From Streptomyces cacaoi (GTDB lineage: Bacteria > Actinomycetota > Actinomycetes > Streptomycetales > Streptomycetaceae), in assembly GCF_006539165.1 (NCBI RefSeq), contig NZ_BJMM01000007.1:310001-374000 (forward strand): a stretch of DNA of 64,000 nucleotides. The letters are read 5' to 3'. Below, piece after piece: positions 1 through 10,337 of the stretch. Numbering within the stretch: position 1 is the stretch's first letter; each line of letters starts with the position of its first letter. Under the pieces are notes generated by a model. That model was not told the origin of the DNA. It was given only the letters and a program-made list of their open reading frames with translations, and made no database searches. The translations under genes were made by a program, and so were the position numbers.

Positions 1-2384
1 GTGCGGCGCAGCACGGCGCGCGCCCGGTCCAGCTGCCCGGTGGAGACGTACGTCAGGCCGCAGCACACCCGCCCCGGCGGCACCACGGGGCGCAGCCCCG
101 CGTCCCGCAGGACCCGCACGGCGGCCGAACCCGCCTCGGGGGACAGCTGGTCGGTGAAGGTGTCCGGCCACAGCACCACCGGGCGGCCGCGCTCCCGGGC
201 CCGGCCCGGCTGCCTGCGCCACCATCGGGTGAAGCTCTCCCGCGGCAGCGGCGGCACGTCCCGCTCGGGCGCGAGCCCGCCCAGCCGTTTGGCGAGCGCC
301 GCCAGCGGCGGCACCCGGGCGCCCGCGTTCAGCAGCGGCGCCGTACGGGTGGCCGACACCAGCCGCAGCCACAGCGGCAGCCAGCCCATCGAGTAGTGCG
401 CCAACGGGCGGCGCCTGCCCGGGTGTTCGCCGTCGCCCTCGTGGTAGTGGTGCAGGAACTCGGCCTTGTAGGTGGCCATGTCCACCCCGACGGGGCAGTC
501 GCTGCGGCAGCCCTTGCACGACAGGCACAGATCCAGCGCCTCGTGCACCTCCTCGGCGCCCCAGCCGCCGGTGACGACCTCCCCCGCGAGCATCTCGTGC
601 AGCAGTCGCGCCCGGCCGCGTGTGGAGTGCTGCTCCTGCCCCGTCACCCGGAACGACGGGCACATCACACCGGCACCGGACACGGACTCGTCGCGGCACT
701 TGGCGACGCCGACGCAGCGGCGCACCGCGGCGGAGAAGTCCCCGCCGTCGTGCGGGTAGCCGAACTCGACGTCGACGGGGCGGCGCGGCAGCGGCGCGAA
801 GCGCAGATTCGCGTCGATCGGCTCGGGCCGCACGAGCATGCCCGGGTTGAGGCCCGCGTCCGGGTCCCACAGGTCCTTGAACCGGCCGAACAGGCCGACC
901 ATCGCGTCCCCGTACATCCGCGGCAGCAGCTCGGCGCGCGCCTGCCCGTCGCCGTGCTCGCCCGACAGGGAGCCGCCGTGCGCGACGACGGTGTCCGCCA
1001 GCGCGGCGGAGAACTCCCGGAAGCGGGCGATGCCGGAGCGGTCCAGCAGATCGAAGTCGATCCGCACATGGATGCAGCCGTCCCCGAAGTGCCCGTACGG
1101 CAGCCCGCGCAGCCCGTACTCGCGCAGCAGCGCGCGGAAGTCCCGCAGATACGCCCCGAGCCGGGCCGGCGGCACCGCGCAGTCCTCCCAGCCGGGCCAC
1201 GCCTCACCGCCGTCCGGCCGGCGGGTGGCCGTGCCGGAGGCGTCCTCCCGCACCCGCCACAGCGCCCGCTGCTCCGCCGCGCCGGTGACCAGCGTGTGCC
1301 CCGTGGTGCCGTCCGCCGCGTCCCGGCACAGCGCCTCGGCGTGCGCCCGCGCCTGCGCCGGGGTGTCGCCGCCGACCTCCACGAACAGCCAGGCGCCGCC
1401 CCGTGGCAGGGCGGCCCGCGCGCCCTCGCCGACGAGGTCCTCCGCCATGCCCTCGACCGTGAGCGGACCGTGCCGCAGCAGCCCGGCCGCCGCCTCCGCA
1501 GCCGCGCTCTCGTCCGGGTAACCGAGCACCGCCAGCACCCGCGCCCCGGGCACCGGCACCAGCCGGACCCTCGCCCGGGTCAGCACCCCCAGCGTGCCCT
1601 CGCTGCCGGTGAACGCCCGCGCCCAGTCCTCGCCCTTCTCCGGCAGCAGCTCGTCGAGCGCGTAGCCGGAGATCCGGCGCGGCAGCTCGGGGAAACCGGT
1701 GCGCAGCCGCGCCAACTCGCCCCGGACGAGGGAGCGTACGCCGTCGCGCAGCCGCTCCGGCACGCCCTCGCCACCGGGCGCCAGCCGCGCCCGCTCGCCC
1801 CGGTAGGTGACGACGTCCACTTCACGCACATTGTCGGCGGTGGTGCCCCAGGCCACCGAGTGGGAGCCGCAGGAGTTGTTGCCGATCATGCCGCCGAGCG
1901 TGCACCGGCTGTGCGTGGACGGATCGGGGCCGAACGTCAGCCCGTGCGCACCGGCCGCGGCACGCAGCTCGTCCAGGACGACGCCGGGCCCGACGACGGC
2001 CGTACGGGACTCCGGGTCGATCTCCTCGATGCCGCGCAGATGGCGCGTGCAGTCCAGCACCACGCCGGTGCCGGTCGCCTGCCCGGCGATCGACGTGCCG
2101 GCCCCGCGCGCCACCACCGGCACACCCCGCTCGCGGCAGACCGCCAGCGCGGCCGCCACGTCCTCCGCGTCCCGGGGCGCCACCACACCCAGCGGAACCC
2201 GCCGGTAGTTGGAGGCGTCCATCGTCACCAGGGCGCGGTCCTTCGCGCCGAAGGCCACCTCCCCGCGCACCGCGCCCCGCAGCGCGCGCTCGACCTCCCG
2301 CGCCTCCTCGGCGTCCGGCGTACGCCCCGCCGCCCCGTGCTGCTGTGCCGGTTCCTGTCGCTGTCCGTCCACTGCGTCGGCCAT
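1..2384 (-). CDS. FAD-linked dehydrogenase with C-terminal Fe-S domain (partial, 3' end outside window)
   Basis: The first 794 codons are present and the C-terminus runs off the left edge. The N-terminal half is a PCMH-type FAD-binding domain: it has a GAGTSIAGQATGTG stretch near residue 95 and a GGMIGNNSCGSHSVAWGTT stretch near residue 170. A glycolate/lactate-oxidase C-terminal domain follows. Near residues 619-631 there is a 4Fe-4S motif, LCLSCKGCRSDCP, and the cysteine-rich CCG motif (VCCGLTYVS) begins near 770. This order matches the single-chain D-2-hydroxyacid (D-lactate type) dehydrogenases, which pass electrons from FAD through Fe-S clusters to the respiratory chain. The substrate cannot be fixed from sequence. 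The ATG at 2384 was chosen; an in-frame ATG lies five codons upstream (2399) without a better ribosome site. Confidence 0.9.
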   Translation of the reverse strand, partial: MADAVDGQRQEPAQQHGAAGRTPDAEEAREVERALRGAVRGEVAFGAKDRALVTMDASNYRRVPLGVVAPRDAEDVAAALAVCRERGVPVVARGAGTSIAGQATGTGVVLDCTRHLRGIEEIDPESRTAVVGPGVVLDELRAAAGAHGLTFGPDPSTHSRCTLGGMIGNNSCGSHSVAWGTTADNVREVDVVTYRGERARLAPGGEGVPERLRDGVRSLVRGELARLRTGFPELPRRISGYALDELLPEKGEDWARAFTGSEGTLGVLTRARVRLVPVPGARVLAVLGYPDESAAAEAAAGLLRHGPLTVEGMAEDLVGEGARAALPRGGAWLFVEVGGDTPAQARAHAEALCRDAADGTTGHTLVTGAAEQRALWRVREDASGTATRRPDGGEAWPGWEDCAVPPARLGAYLRDFRALLREYGLRGLPYGHFGDGCIHVRIDFDLLDRSGIARFREFSAALADTVVAHGGSLSGEHGDGQARAELLPRMYGDAMVGLFGRFKDLWDPDAGLNPGMLVRPEPIDANLRFAPLPRRPVDVEFGYPHDGGDFSAAVRRCVGVAKCRDESVSGAGVMCPSFRVTGQEQHSTRGRARLLHEMLAGEVVTGGWGAEEVHEALDLCLSCKGCRSDCPVGVDMATYKAEFLHHYHEGDGEHPGRRRPLAHYSMGWLPLWLRLVSATRTAPLLNAGARVPPLAALAKRLGGLAPERDVPPLPRESFTRWWRRQPGRARERGRPVVLWPDTFTDQLSPEAGSAAVRVLRDAGLRPVVPPGRVCCGLTYVSTGQLDRARAVLRR

Positions 2385-2507
2385 GGCCCCAGCGTGCATC
2401 CTGCGGGGCCCGCCGGTCTGCGTTCCGTGCGCAGTCGCCGGAAAGAGATCGTCAGCCGCCCGGGGCCGACCGCCCCGCGCCCGGCTCCGGCCGTCCGGCG
2501 CCCGGGC

Positions 2508-2873
2508 TCACACCCCCGGCGCGGGCGGCGTGAAGTGCTCCAACAGCCGTGCGGGCGCCGCCTGCTGCCAGGAGTCGGCCAGGATGTCGCGCAGCTCCAC
2601 CATGTCCTCCAGCGCCGCCAGCCGGGCACGCACCCAGGCGGAGCCCGCCTCGTGCGGCGGCACCCAGAACTTCTCCGGCTCCGCCTTGATCAACTCCTCG
2701 CGCTCCAGCCTGGGGCAGCGCACCGCGAACGACGACTCGTCGTCCGGCATGGTGACGAACATCTTCCCCGCGACACGGAAGGTGGGCATGCCCCAGGCGA
2801 GCACCTCCTTCGTCTCCGGCAGCGCGAGAGAGAGACGGCGCACATCCTCGGGCCCTGGCCTCGGTCCGCTCAT
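2508..2873 (-). CDS. MmcQ/YjbR family protein
   Basis: This 121-residue protein has the full length usual for the MmcQ/YjbR family, which has a CyaY-like fold and is often called DNA-binding, although its role is poorly known. Family features seen are an N-terminal LSLALPETKEVLAWGMPTFRV stretch, the central VRCPRLEREELI and the KFWVPPHEAGSAWVRARL block. The start is the ATG at 2873. The hexamer TAGGCT (2880-2885 read on the minus strand) ends 6 nt before it and there is no Shine-Dalgarno sequence, so a leaderless transcript is likely. The gene stands alone, 123 nt ahead of the dehydrogenase gene on the same strand. Confidence 0.85.
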   Translation of the reverse strand: MSGPRPGPEDVRRLSLALPETKEVLAWGMPTFRVAGKMFVTMPDDESSFAVRCPRLEREELIKAEPEKFWVPPHEAGSAWVRARLAALEDMVELRDILADSWQQAAPARLLEHFTPPAPGV

Positions 2874-2879
2874 GCGCCA

Positions 2880-2885
2880 AGCCTA
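2880..2885 (-). promoter_or_regulatory. -10 hexamer TAGGCT of a likely leaderless promoter
   Basis: TAGGCT fits the actinobacterial TAnnnT -10 pattern and lies exactly 6 nt from the ATG at 2873. No clear -35 is visible. The inference is that transcription starts at or next to the start codon. Confidence 0.5.
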
Positions 2886-2929
2886 GGCGGCACCCCGGAC
2901 AGCCTCCCCGGGCCGCAAGAGGCCACCGG

Positions 2930-3049
2930 AAGCCGCCCGAAGCCACCCGAACCCGCCCGATGCAGCCTGAAGTCACCGGGATCCGCCGGAAGCCGCCGCA
3001 TACTGCCGAAAGCTGCCGGAACCCAACAGAAGCCGCCAGGAGTCAGCGC
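2930..3049. repeat. Degenerate 10-bp tandem repeat, about 12 units
   Basis: The stretch divides without slippage into twelve 10-bp units around the consensus AAGCCGCCCG, for example AAGCCGCCCG, AAGCCACCCG, AACCCGCCCG, AAGTCACCGG, AAGCTGCCGG and AAGCCGCCAG. The period equals about one DNA helical turn. It lies in the 362-bp gap between the divergent MmcQ/YjbR and serC genes. The remainder of that gap (3050-3223) is G-rich and shows no gene. Confidence 0.7.
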
Positions 3050-3154
3050 GGGGGACGATCCGAAGGGGGCCCGTGGAAGATCCGAAGAGGGCACGTGCGG
3101 GCGGAACCGGAGGGGCGCGGGAGGGGAACCGGAGGCGCACGCCGGGGCTTTTGA

Positions 3155-4354
<1,200 letters not shown>

Positions 4355-4361
4355 CCGCACC

Positions 4362-4390
4362 GGCCGGGCGGCCACCACGGCCGCCCGGCC
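4362..4390. terminator. Hairpin terminator between convergent serC and the ABC permease gene
   Basis: This is a perfect 12-bp stem, GGCCGGGCGGCC at 4362-4373 pairing with 4379-4390, with a 5-nt loop. It lacks a T-run, as is usual in Streptomyces, and could serve both convergent genes. Confidence 0.7.
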
Positions 4391-4414
4391 TCCGCCCGGC
4401 CTCCGCCGGAGCTC

Positions 4415-5365
4415 TCACCTGCCCAGCCGCTGGAACCTCCGCACGGCGAGCGGCAGGAAGACGGCGGTGACGATCACCGGCCACACCCAGGCCATCAGCA
4501 CCGGATGCTGCTCGATCCAACTGTCCCCGGCGGGCAGGGGGTTGCCGAACAGTTCCCGGACGGCGTTCGCCGTCGAGGAGACCGGGTTCCACATGGCGAC
4601 GGTGCCCAGCCAGTCCGGCATCGCGGACGGCGGCGTGAAGACGCTGGAGACCATGCCGAACGGGAACGCCACGGCGAACAGGTTCCCCGCCGCCTCCTGG
4701 TTGGGGACGAGCAGCCCGAGCAGCACACCGATCCAGATCAGCGCGAACCGCAGCCACAGCAGCAGCGCGAACCCGGCCAGCGTCGCCACCGGGCCACCGT
4801 CCGAGCGCCATCCGACGACGAGCGCGATCACGGCCAGCACCACCAGATCGAGCGCCGCGTGCACCACATCGGAGACGCCGCGGCCGGTCACCACGGCGGA
4901 CGGCGCCATCGGCATCGAACGGAACCGGTCGGTGACCCCGCGCTCCCTGTCGACGACGACCGCCATGGCGGTGTTCATGAAGCCGAACGCCATGGTCATC
5001 GCGAACATGCCGGGCATCGCGTACGCCTTGTAGTCCACGCCCTCGCCGACGTCCATGGCGCTGCCGAAGACATAGACGAACAGCAGCACGGACACGATCG
5101 GGAAGCCCAACTGCCAGGCGATGTTGGCAGGTTGCCGCACCAGATGCGTCAGATCCCGCCGGACGATCGTCCAGCTGTCGGCCACCGCCCAGTAGACGCG
5201 CCGCTCCCGCCCCTCCGGCTCCCGCGGCGCGAGAGACACCGAGGACGCCGAGGATGCCGCCGGGGACACCGACGAGGACGCCGAGGGGGACGCCGACGAG
5301 GACGCCGAGGGGGACACAGCCGGGGACGGCACGGCGGACGGTGCCGGGTCCGGTGCGGCGGTCAT
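4415..5365 (-). CDS. DrrB-type ABC-2 transporter permease
   Basis: This 316-residue membrane protein has about six hydrophobic segments and the ABC-2 permease core, including [19 protein letters not shown] after the N-terminus and the central [20 protein letters not shown] loop. It is the membrane half of a daunorubicin-resistance-type (DrrAB) exporter. Its ATG overlaps the stop codon of the upstream ATPase gene (ATGA), so translation is coupled. The first 45 residues are an unusual Ser/Ala/Pro run (units like SPSASSS) encoded by short tandem DNA repeats at about 5237-5330. Most DrrB proteins lack this, so it is probably a recent repeat expansion. Confidence 0.9.
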   Translation of the reverse strand: MTAAPDPAPSAVPSPAVSPSASSSASPSASSSVSPAASSASSVSLAPREPEGRERRVYWAVADSWTIVRRDLTHLVRQPANIAWQLGFPIVSVLLFVYVFGSAMDVGEGVDYKAYAMPGMFAMTMAFGFMNTAMAVVVDRERGVTDRFRSMPMAPSAVVTGRGVSDVVHAALDLVVLAVIALVVGWRSDGGPVATLAGFALLLWLRFALIWIGVLLGLLVPNQEAAGNLFAVAFPFGMVSSVFTPPSAMPDWLGTVAMWNPVSSTANAVRELFGNPLPAGDSWIEQHPVLMAWVWPVIVTAVFLPLAVRRFQRLGR

Positions 5366-6534
5366 ACGGCGGCTCCTTCCGGGCTCCGGGTGGAGCCGTC
5401 GGCATCCGGATCGGGCGGCGGCGCGGCGCCCGGCTCCTCGGCGGGTGCGCCCGTCAGCCGCAGAAAGACCTCGTCCAGCGTGGGCCGGCGCACCCCGATG
5501 TCCTCCACGGTGACGCCCTCCGCACGCAGCTGTGCCGCCACCTCCGTCAGCGCCGCGACACCGTCCCGTACCGGCGCGTGCACCAGCGGCACCTCGGCAC
5601 CGGTCCGCGGCTCCGCCCCGTCGGCGGCCACCCGCGCGACGGCACGCACCACCGCCGGGACGTCCTCCGGCGCGGCGGCGCGCACCTCGATCCGCGCCCC
5701 GCCGACCGCACGCTTGAGGCCCTCCGGGGTGTCCTCCCGGATGGTGCGGCCCCGGTCGATGACGGCGATACGGTCGGAGAGCTTGTCGGCCTCGTCCAGA
5801 TAGTGCGTGGTGAGCAGCACGGTGGTGCCCGCCGCCGCCAGGGACCGCACCGACTCCCACACCTCGCTGCGGCCCCGCGGATCGAGCCCCGTCGTCGGCT
5901 CGTCCAGGAACAGCACCTCCGGCGCGAGGATCATGCTGGCGGCCAGATCCAGCCGCCGGCGCATACCCCCGCTGAAGCCCTGCGGCTGCTTGTCCGCGGC
6001 TTCCGTCAGCGCGAAGTGCTCCAGCAGTTCGTCCGCGCGCCGGCGGGCGCGGGCGGCCCCGAGGTGGAAGAGCCGGCCGAACATCTCCAGGTTCTGCCGG
6101 GCGGAGAGGATCTCGTCCACCGCGGCGTGCTGCCCCGTCAGCCCGATCCGGCGGCGCACCGCCCGCGGCTCACGCCGTACGTCGTGGCCGCCGACCCGGG
6201 CGCTGCCGCCGTCCGGCCGCACCAGGGTGGTCAGGATGCGTACGGCGGTCGTCTTACCTGCGCCGTTGGGCCCGAGCAGCCCGAAGACCGTGCCGCGCGG
6301 CACCGCGAGATCGAGCCCGTCCAACGCGAACCTGCCGGTCCTGCCGCTCTTCCTGCCCTTGCCGCCCTTGCCGCCGTCCTCGCTGTCCCTGCCGCCCCCA
6401 CCGCTCGTACCGTCCGCGCCGGCTCCACCGGCTCCGGGCGGTTTTCCTCCGGGCCCGTACCACTTGCGCAGCCCCTGGGCGAGTACCGAGAACTCGCCGT
6501 CCGGGTCCGCTTCCGAGGGTCTTGTCGCTGTCAC
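5362..6534 (-). CDS. DrrA-type ABC transporter ATP-binding protein
   Basis: This 390-residue ATPase partners the permease encoded just downstream. It shows Walker A ([14 protein letters not shown]), the Q-loop region, signature [14 protein letters not shown], Walker [14 protein letters not shown] and the DrrA C-terminal domain ending in [14 protein letters not shown]. The GTG start at 6534 has a GGGGAGG ribosome site 5 nt upstream; an upstream ATG at 6561 lacks one. Between the first strand and Walker A there is an odd Gly/Lys-rich insert of about 45 residues (PPGAGGAG through [11 protein letters not shown]). The exported compound is unknown. Divergence from a TetR gene suggests ligand-induced export. 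Confidence 0.92.
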   Translation of the reverse strand: MTATRPSEADPDGEFSVLAQGLRKWYGPGGKPPGAGGAGADGTSGGGGRDSEDGGKGGKGRKSGRTGRFALDGLDLAVPRGTVFGLLGPNGAGKTTAVRILTTLVRPDGGSARVGGHDVRREPRAVRRRIGLTGQHAAVDEILSARQNLEMFGRLFHLGAARARRRADELLEHFALTEAADKQPQGFSGGMRRRLDLAASMILAPEVLFLDEPTTGLDPRGRSEVWESVRSLAAAGTTVLLTTHYLDEADKLSDRIAVIDRGRTIREDTPEGLKRAVGGARIEVRAAAPEDVPAVVRAVARVAADGAEPRTGAEVPLVHAPVRDGVAALTEVAAQLRAEGVTVEDIGVRRPTLDEVFLRLTGAPAEEPGAAPPPDPDADGSTRSPEGAAV

Positions 6535-6590
6535 ATCGTCCTCCCCGAGGGACGGCCGCACACGTTCGCGGGGTGCGGCACCGGAAAACC

Positions 6591-6631
6591 GGGTACGCCG
6601 TACCCAGTAATAAACAGCGTACAGACTACGC
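6591..6631. promoter_or_regulatory. Two inverted repeats in the drrAB/tetR divergent promoter
   Basis: GGGTACGCCGTACCC at 6591-6605 is a perfect repeat with a 3-nt centre. GCGTACAGACTACGC at 6617-6631 has 5-bp arms and a 5-nt centre. Both contain GTAC- or GTA-type half sites and lie between the divergent starts at 6534 and 6668, so they are the natural operators for the adjacent TetR protein. This is inferred from position and symmetry only. Confidence 0.5.
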
Positions 6632-6667
6632 AGAAGGATGCGAGCGGTTTTCTAGGATGGCGGCACC

Positions 6668-7612
6668 ATGGCGACCGAGCACACGAGCGAACACACCCCC
6701 GCAGCCACGACCGCGGACGGGACAACGGGCGGAACAGCGGGCGGGGCGGCGGGCGGGGCGGCGAACGGAGCAGCCGGCGAAGCGGCGGACGGCGGCGGCA
6801 CCGGGGGCGTCCCGCGCCTGGTCCGCAGCCTCGACCTGCTGTGGGGCAGAACCGGCAAGGCCCGCCCCGCCCGCGGGCCGAAACCGGGGCTCACCCTTCA
6901 GGAGATCGTGCGGGCGGCCGTCGAACTGGCCAACAGCGAGGGCCTGGCGGCGCTGTCCATGCGCAAGGTCGCCGCCCGGCTCGGCGTCGGCACGATGTCG
7001 CTCTACCGCTACGTCCCCGGCAAGGGCGAACTGCTCGACCTGATGGTCGACCACGTCCAGCTGCCGTCGGAGGAGCTCGCCGCACACTCCGGATCGGACT
7101 GGCGCTCCACGCTGGAACTCGTCGCCGCCGATTCCTGGAAGCTGTACACCGACAACCCCTGGCTGCTCCAGGTCAATCAGGCCAGACCGCTGCTCGGCCC
7201 CAATTCACTGGCCGGATTCGAGATCGCGATCAAGGCACTCGACGGGGTGCCGCTCTCCGGCCAGGAGAAGACCGCCGCCCTCGTCGCCCTCGACAATCTC
7301 GTCCAGGGCTCGGCACGCACCCTTGTGCTCGCCCACCAGGCAGCCACCGAATCCGGCATCAGCGACGAGGAGTTCTGGCGCACCCAGTACCCCTACCTGG
7401 AACGTGCCGTCGTCAGCGGCGACTACCCCTGGATCGCCGCCCTGCCCGAGGACACCTTCGACGCGGACGACCACACACTGCTCCAGTTCGGCCTGTCCAC
7501 CCTGCTCGACGGCCTCGACCGGCTGATCACCACACGCAGCTCAGCGCCCGGCCCCGGCTCCCCGTCCGGTTCCGCCTCCGGCACCGCTTCCGGCCCCGGC
7601 ACCGGCGCCTGA
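6668..7612 (+). CDS. TetR-family transcriptional regulator of the DrrAB exporter
   Basis: This 314-residue protein has a TetR helix-turn-helix near residues 78-125 (LTLQEIVRAAVELANSEG, then MRKVAARLGVGTMSLYRYV) and a TetR_C-type ligand domain after it. It is longer than the usual 190-220 residues because of a 45-residue Gly/Ala/Thr-rich leader (units like GTAGGAAGGAA) and a Ser/Gly-rich tail. It is transcribed away from drrAB, with two palindromes between them, so auto-repression and control of the exporter are expected. The ATG at 6668 follows a TAGGAT hexamer by 9 nt and has no clear ribosome site. Confidence 0.88.
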   Translation: MATEHTSEHTPAATTADGTTGGTAGGAAGGAANGAAGEAADGGGTGGVPRLVRSLDLLWGRTGKARPARGPKPGLTLQEIVRAAVELANSEGLAALSMRKVAARLGVGTMSLYRYVPGKGELLDLMVDHVQLPSEELAAHSGSDWRSTLELVAADSWKLYTDNPWLLQVNQARPLLGPNSLAGFEIAIKALDGVPLSGQEKTAALVALDNLVQGSARTLVLAHQAATESGISDEEFWRTQYPYLERAVVSGDYPWIAALPEDTFDADDHTLLQFGLSTLLDGLDRLITTRSSAPGPGSPSGSASGTASGPGTGA

Positions 7613-7701
7613 ACCGGCCGGCCCGGACCGGGCCGACCCGAACCGGTCCGGTCCCGCCCGCGCGGACGCGCCGCGCGGGAGGAAGCCCCCGCACAGCAAA
7701 A

Positions 7702-7722
7702 AGGCCGCCTGCCCGGCGGCCT
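7702..7722 (+). terminator. Rho-independent-like terminator after tetR
   Basis: This is a perfect 8-bp stem, AGGCCGCC pairing with GGCGGCCT, with a 5-nt loop. It is preceded by an A-run and followed by CTCCTGT. Confidence 0.7.
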
Positions 7723-7768
7723 CTCCTGTACCCTGCCCCACGTTTACCGTGCGCTTTTGCCGCACGCT

Positions 7769-7797
7769 TTGCCGGGCGGGAATTCCAGGTGTATCTT
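7769..7797 (+). promoter_or_regulatory. Promoter of the first HelD-family gene
   Basis: TTGCCG (7769-7774) and TATCTT (7792-7797) are separated by 17 bp, a good vegetative-type spacing. Two direct GGGAATTC copies, at 7778-7785 and 7799-7806, flank the -10 region. The expected 5' untranslated region is about 70 nt. I did not see the rifamycin-associated inverted repeat reported for some helR genes. Confidence 0.5.
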
Positions 7798-7872
7798 GGG
7801 GAATTCTGCGTCGTCACAGAAGGGACGTCAGCAGAAAGTCGATGAACTCATTCTAAGCGGGCGGGAGTCGAA

Positions 7873-10161
7873 TTGTCAAACGCGCAGAAAGCGGAGCGGG
7901 ATACGGAATTGCGCCGCGAACAGGAGTACCTGGACCGGCTGCACGCGCGCGTCGCCGAACTGCGCGCGGACGCCCGGCAGGCCGCGAAAGAAGCGCTGAG
8001 CCGCGGCGGCTCCACCTACCAGGCCATGCTGGAACGCGACGTACGCAGCGCGGAAGCACAGGGCCTCGCCGCCGCGCTCGACGCCGACGAACAGGGCCTG
8101 TGCTTCGGCAGACTCGTCTTCCGGGACGGCAGCGACCACCACATCGGGCGGATCGGCGTACGCAAGGACGACGAGGAACGCACACCGATGCTGATCGACT
8201 GGCGCGCCGACGTCGCCCGGCCCTTCTACCTCGCCACCGGACACGAGCCCATGGGGCTGCGCCGCCGGCGCCACATCACCACCGAGGGCACCCGGGTCAC
8301 CGCGCTCCAGGACGAGCTGATGGACCTCGCCGACCCCGAACGCACCGGCCACGAGGGCTCCGACGCCGACACCGTGCTGCTCGCCTCCCTCGACGCGGCC
8401 CGCACCGGGCGCATGCACGACATCGTGCGCACCATCCAGGCCGAACAGGACGAGATCATCCGCGCGCCCCGGCACGGCATCCTCGTCGTCGAAGGCGGAC
8501 CCGGCACCGGCAAGACCGCCGTCGCCCTGCACCGCGCCGCCTACCTGCTGTACGCACACCGCGAAGCGCTCGCCCGGCGGGCCGTACTGATCGTCGGGCC
8601 CAGCCCGGTCTTCCTCGGCTACATCGGCGACGTCCTGCCCTCCCTCGGCGAAACCGGCGTCCTCGCCCTCACCCCCGGCGAGCTGTACCCCGGCGTCACC
8701 GCCACCGGCACCGACACCCCCGAAGCCGCCGAGATCAAGGGCCGCGCCGACATGGCCGACGTGCTCGCCCGGTTCGTCGCCGACCAGCAGCGGCTGCCCG
8801 AACCCACCCTCGTCATCGAACACGACGACGGCGAACTGTACTTGGACCGGGAGATCGCCGAACGCGCCCGGCGCCGCGCCCGCGAAGCCGACCTGCCGCA
8901 CAACCTGGCCCGGCCGCACTTCGCCTTCGAGGTCATCGACGGGCTCACCCGGCAGCTCGTCGAACGGATCGGCGCCGACCCGTACGGCGGCCCGAACCTC
9001 CTCGGCGCCGACGACGCCGCCCAACTCGGCAAGGAGGTCGCCGCCGACCCCGCCGTGCACGAAGCCATCGAAGAGCTGTGGCCCACCCTCACCGCGCAGG
9101 AACTGCTCGCCCGCTACCTCGCCGAACCCACCCACCTCAGCGAGGCCGACGCGGCGGCCATCCGCCGCGACGACGGCGACTGGACCCCCGCCGACGTGCC
9201 GCTGCTCGACGAGGCCGCCGAACTGCTCGGCGAGGACAACAGCGCCGCCGAAGCCGCCGCGGAAGGCGAACGGCAGGAACTGATCGCATACGCGGAAGGC
9301 GTACTCGAACTCTCCTACGGCTCCCGCACCCAGGAATTCGAGGACAAGGACGACGAGGAGTCCGAGGTGCTCGCCGCCCACGACCTCGTCGACGCCGAAC
9401 GGCTGGCCGAACGGTACGAGGAAGCAGACCACCGCAGCGCCGCCGAACGCGCCGCGGCCGACCGCACCTGGACGTTCGGACACGTCATCGTCGACGAGGC
9501 ACAGGAACTCTCCCCCATGGCCTGGCGGGTCCTGATGCGCCGCTGCCCCACCCGGTCGATGACCCTCGTCGGCGACCCGGCACAGACCGCCGAACCCGGC
9601 AGCTGCGGCGACTGGGACACCATGCTCCGGCCGTACGTCGACGACCGCTGGGAACACACCCGGCTCGGCGTCAACTACCGCACACCCGCCGAAATCATGG
9701 AGATCGCCGCCGCCGTCCGCCGCGCCGAGGACCCCGCCTTCGAAGGGCCCCGCTCCATCCGCTCCACCGGAAACCGGCCCTGGTCGCGGCGCGCCGAGAA
9801 CACCCGGGACCTGGCAGCCGCCGTCGCCGCGGCCGCCCCCGGACCGGACGACGGCGCCCACGACGCCCAGGACACCCACGGCCGCTGCGCCGTCATCGCC
9901 CCCGCGGAACTGCACGAGGAACTGCTCACCGCACTCCCCCACGCCTCCGCCGGCGAAGAACCCGACCTGACCCGCCCCGTCGTGCTCCTGCGCCCCCGGC
10001 AGGCCAAGGGCCTGGAATTCGACACCGTGCTCGTCGTCGAACCCGCCGCCCTCGGCACCAGCGACCTGTACGTCGCCCTGACCCGCGCCACCCAGCGGCT
10101 CGGCGTCCTGCACACCGGTGAACTCCCGGAGGCGCTGCGGGAGTTGGGGGGTGAGGCGTAG
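7873..10161 (+). CDS. HelD-family RNA polymerase-associated helicase (copy 1)
   Basis: This 762-residue UvrD/Rep-like ATPase has HelD architecture. It begins with a charged coiled-coil arm (residues 1-45), followed by Walker A GGPGTGKTAVALHRAAYLLY near 208-227. A large helical insertion comes next, then the Walker B/DExx motif VIVDEAQELSPM near 538-549 and C-terminal motifs LRPRQAKGLEFDTV and YVALTRATQRL. HelD proteins bind RNA polymerase, open its clamps and release stalled complexes; the actinobacterial HelR subgroup also protects against rifamycins. The TTG start at 7873 was chosen for its GGGAG site 5 nt upstream and because the conserved arm begins directly there. A second family member lies at the right edge of the window. 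Confidence 0.92.
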   Translation: MSNAQKAERDTELRREQEYLDRLHARVAELRADARQAAKEALSRGGSTYQAMLERDVRSAEAQGLAAALDADEQGLCFGRLVFRDGSDHHIGRIGVRKDDEERTPMLIDWRADVARPFYLATGHEPMGLRRRRHITTEGTRVTALQDELMDLADPERTGHEGSDADTVLLASLDAARTGRMHDIVRTIQAEQDEIIRAPRHGILVVEGGPGTGKTAVALHRAAYLLYAHREALARRAVLIVGPSPVFLGYIGDVLPSLGETGVLALTPGELYPGVTATGTDTPEAAEIKGRADMADVLARFVADQQRLPEPTLVIEHDDGELYLDREIAERARRRAREADLPHNLARPHFAFEVIDGLTRQLVERIGADPYGGPNLLGADDAAQLGKEVAADPAVHEAIEELWPTLTAQELLARYLAEPTHLSEADAAAIRRDDGDWTPADVPLLDEAAELLGEDNSAAEAAAEGERQELIAYAEGVLELSYGSRTQEFEDKDDEESEVLAAHDLVDAERLAERYEEADHRSAAERAAADRTWTFGHVIVDEAQELSPMAWRVLMRRCPTRSMTLVGDPAQTAEPGSCGDWDTMLRPYVDDRWEHTRLGVNYRTPAEIMEIAAAVRRAEDPAFEGPRSIRSTGNRPWSRRAENTRDLAAAVAAAAPGPDDGAHDAQDTHGRCAVIAPAELHEELLTALPHASAGEEPDLTRPVVLLRPRQAKGLEFDTVLVVEPAALGTSDLYVALTRATQRLGVLHTGELPEALRELGGEA

Positions 10162-10337
10162 GCCGGGTTCACTCGATCCGGGTGTTTGGCGGGAGTGAGG
10201 GTGGGGGCGGTGGGGCGAGCGGCTGGGAGTGCGGTCGGCTGGGGGTAGGGTTTTCGCAGGTCAGGGGGTGGCGGGTGGTGGGCGCGGCTCCTTGATGGGT
10301 GGGCCCACAAAGCGCACCCCCATGCCCCCTCACCCCC
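10162..10337. other. Gap between convergent genes, no gene seen
   Basis: This stretch is strongly skewed, G-rich in its first 100 bases and then C-rich with CCCCTCA-type repeats near 10325-10355 that run into the end of the next gene. No convincing open frame or clean hairpin was found. Confidence 0.6.

Noticed and set aside
7723..7872. Rifamycin-associated element upstream of HelD copy 1
   Set aside because: I looked for the long inverted repeat reported at some helR promoters and found only short GTGCG/CGCAC symmetry, which is not convincing.
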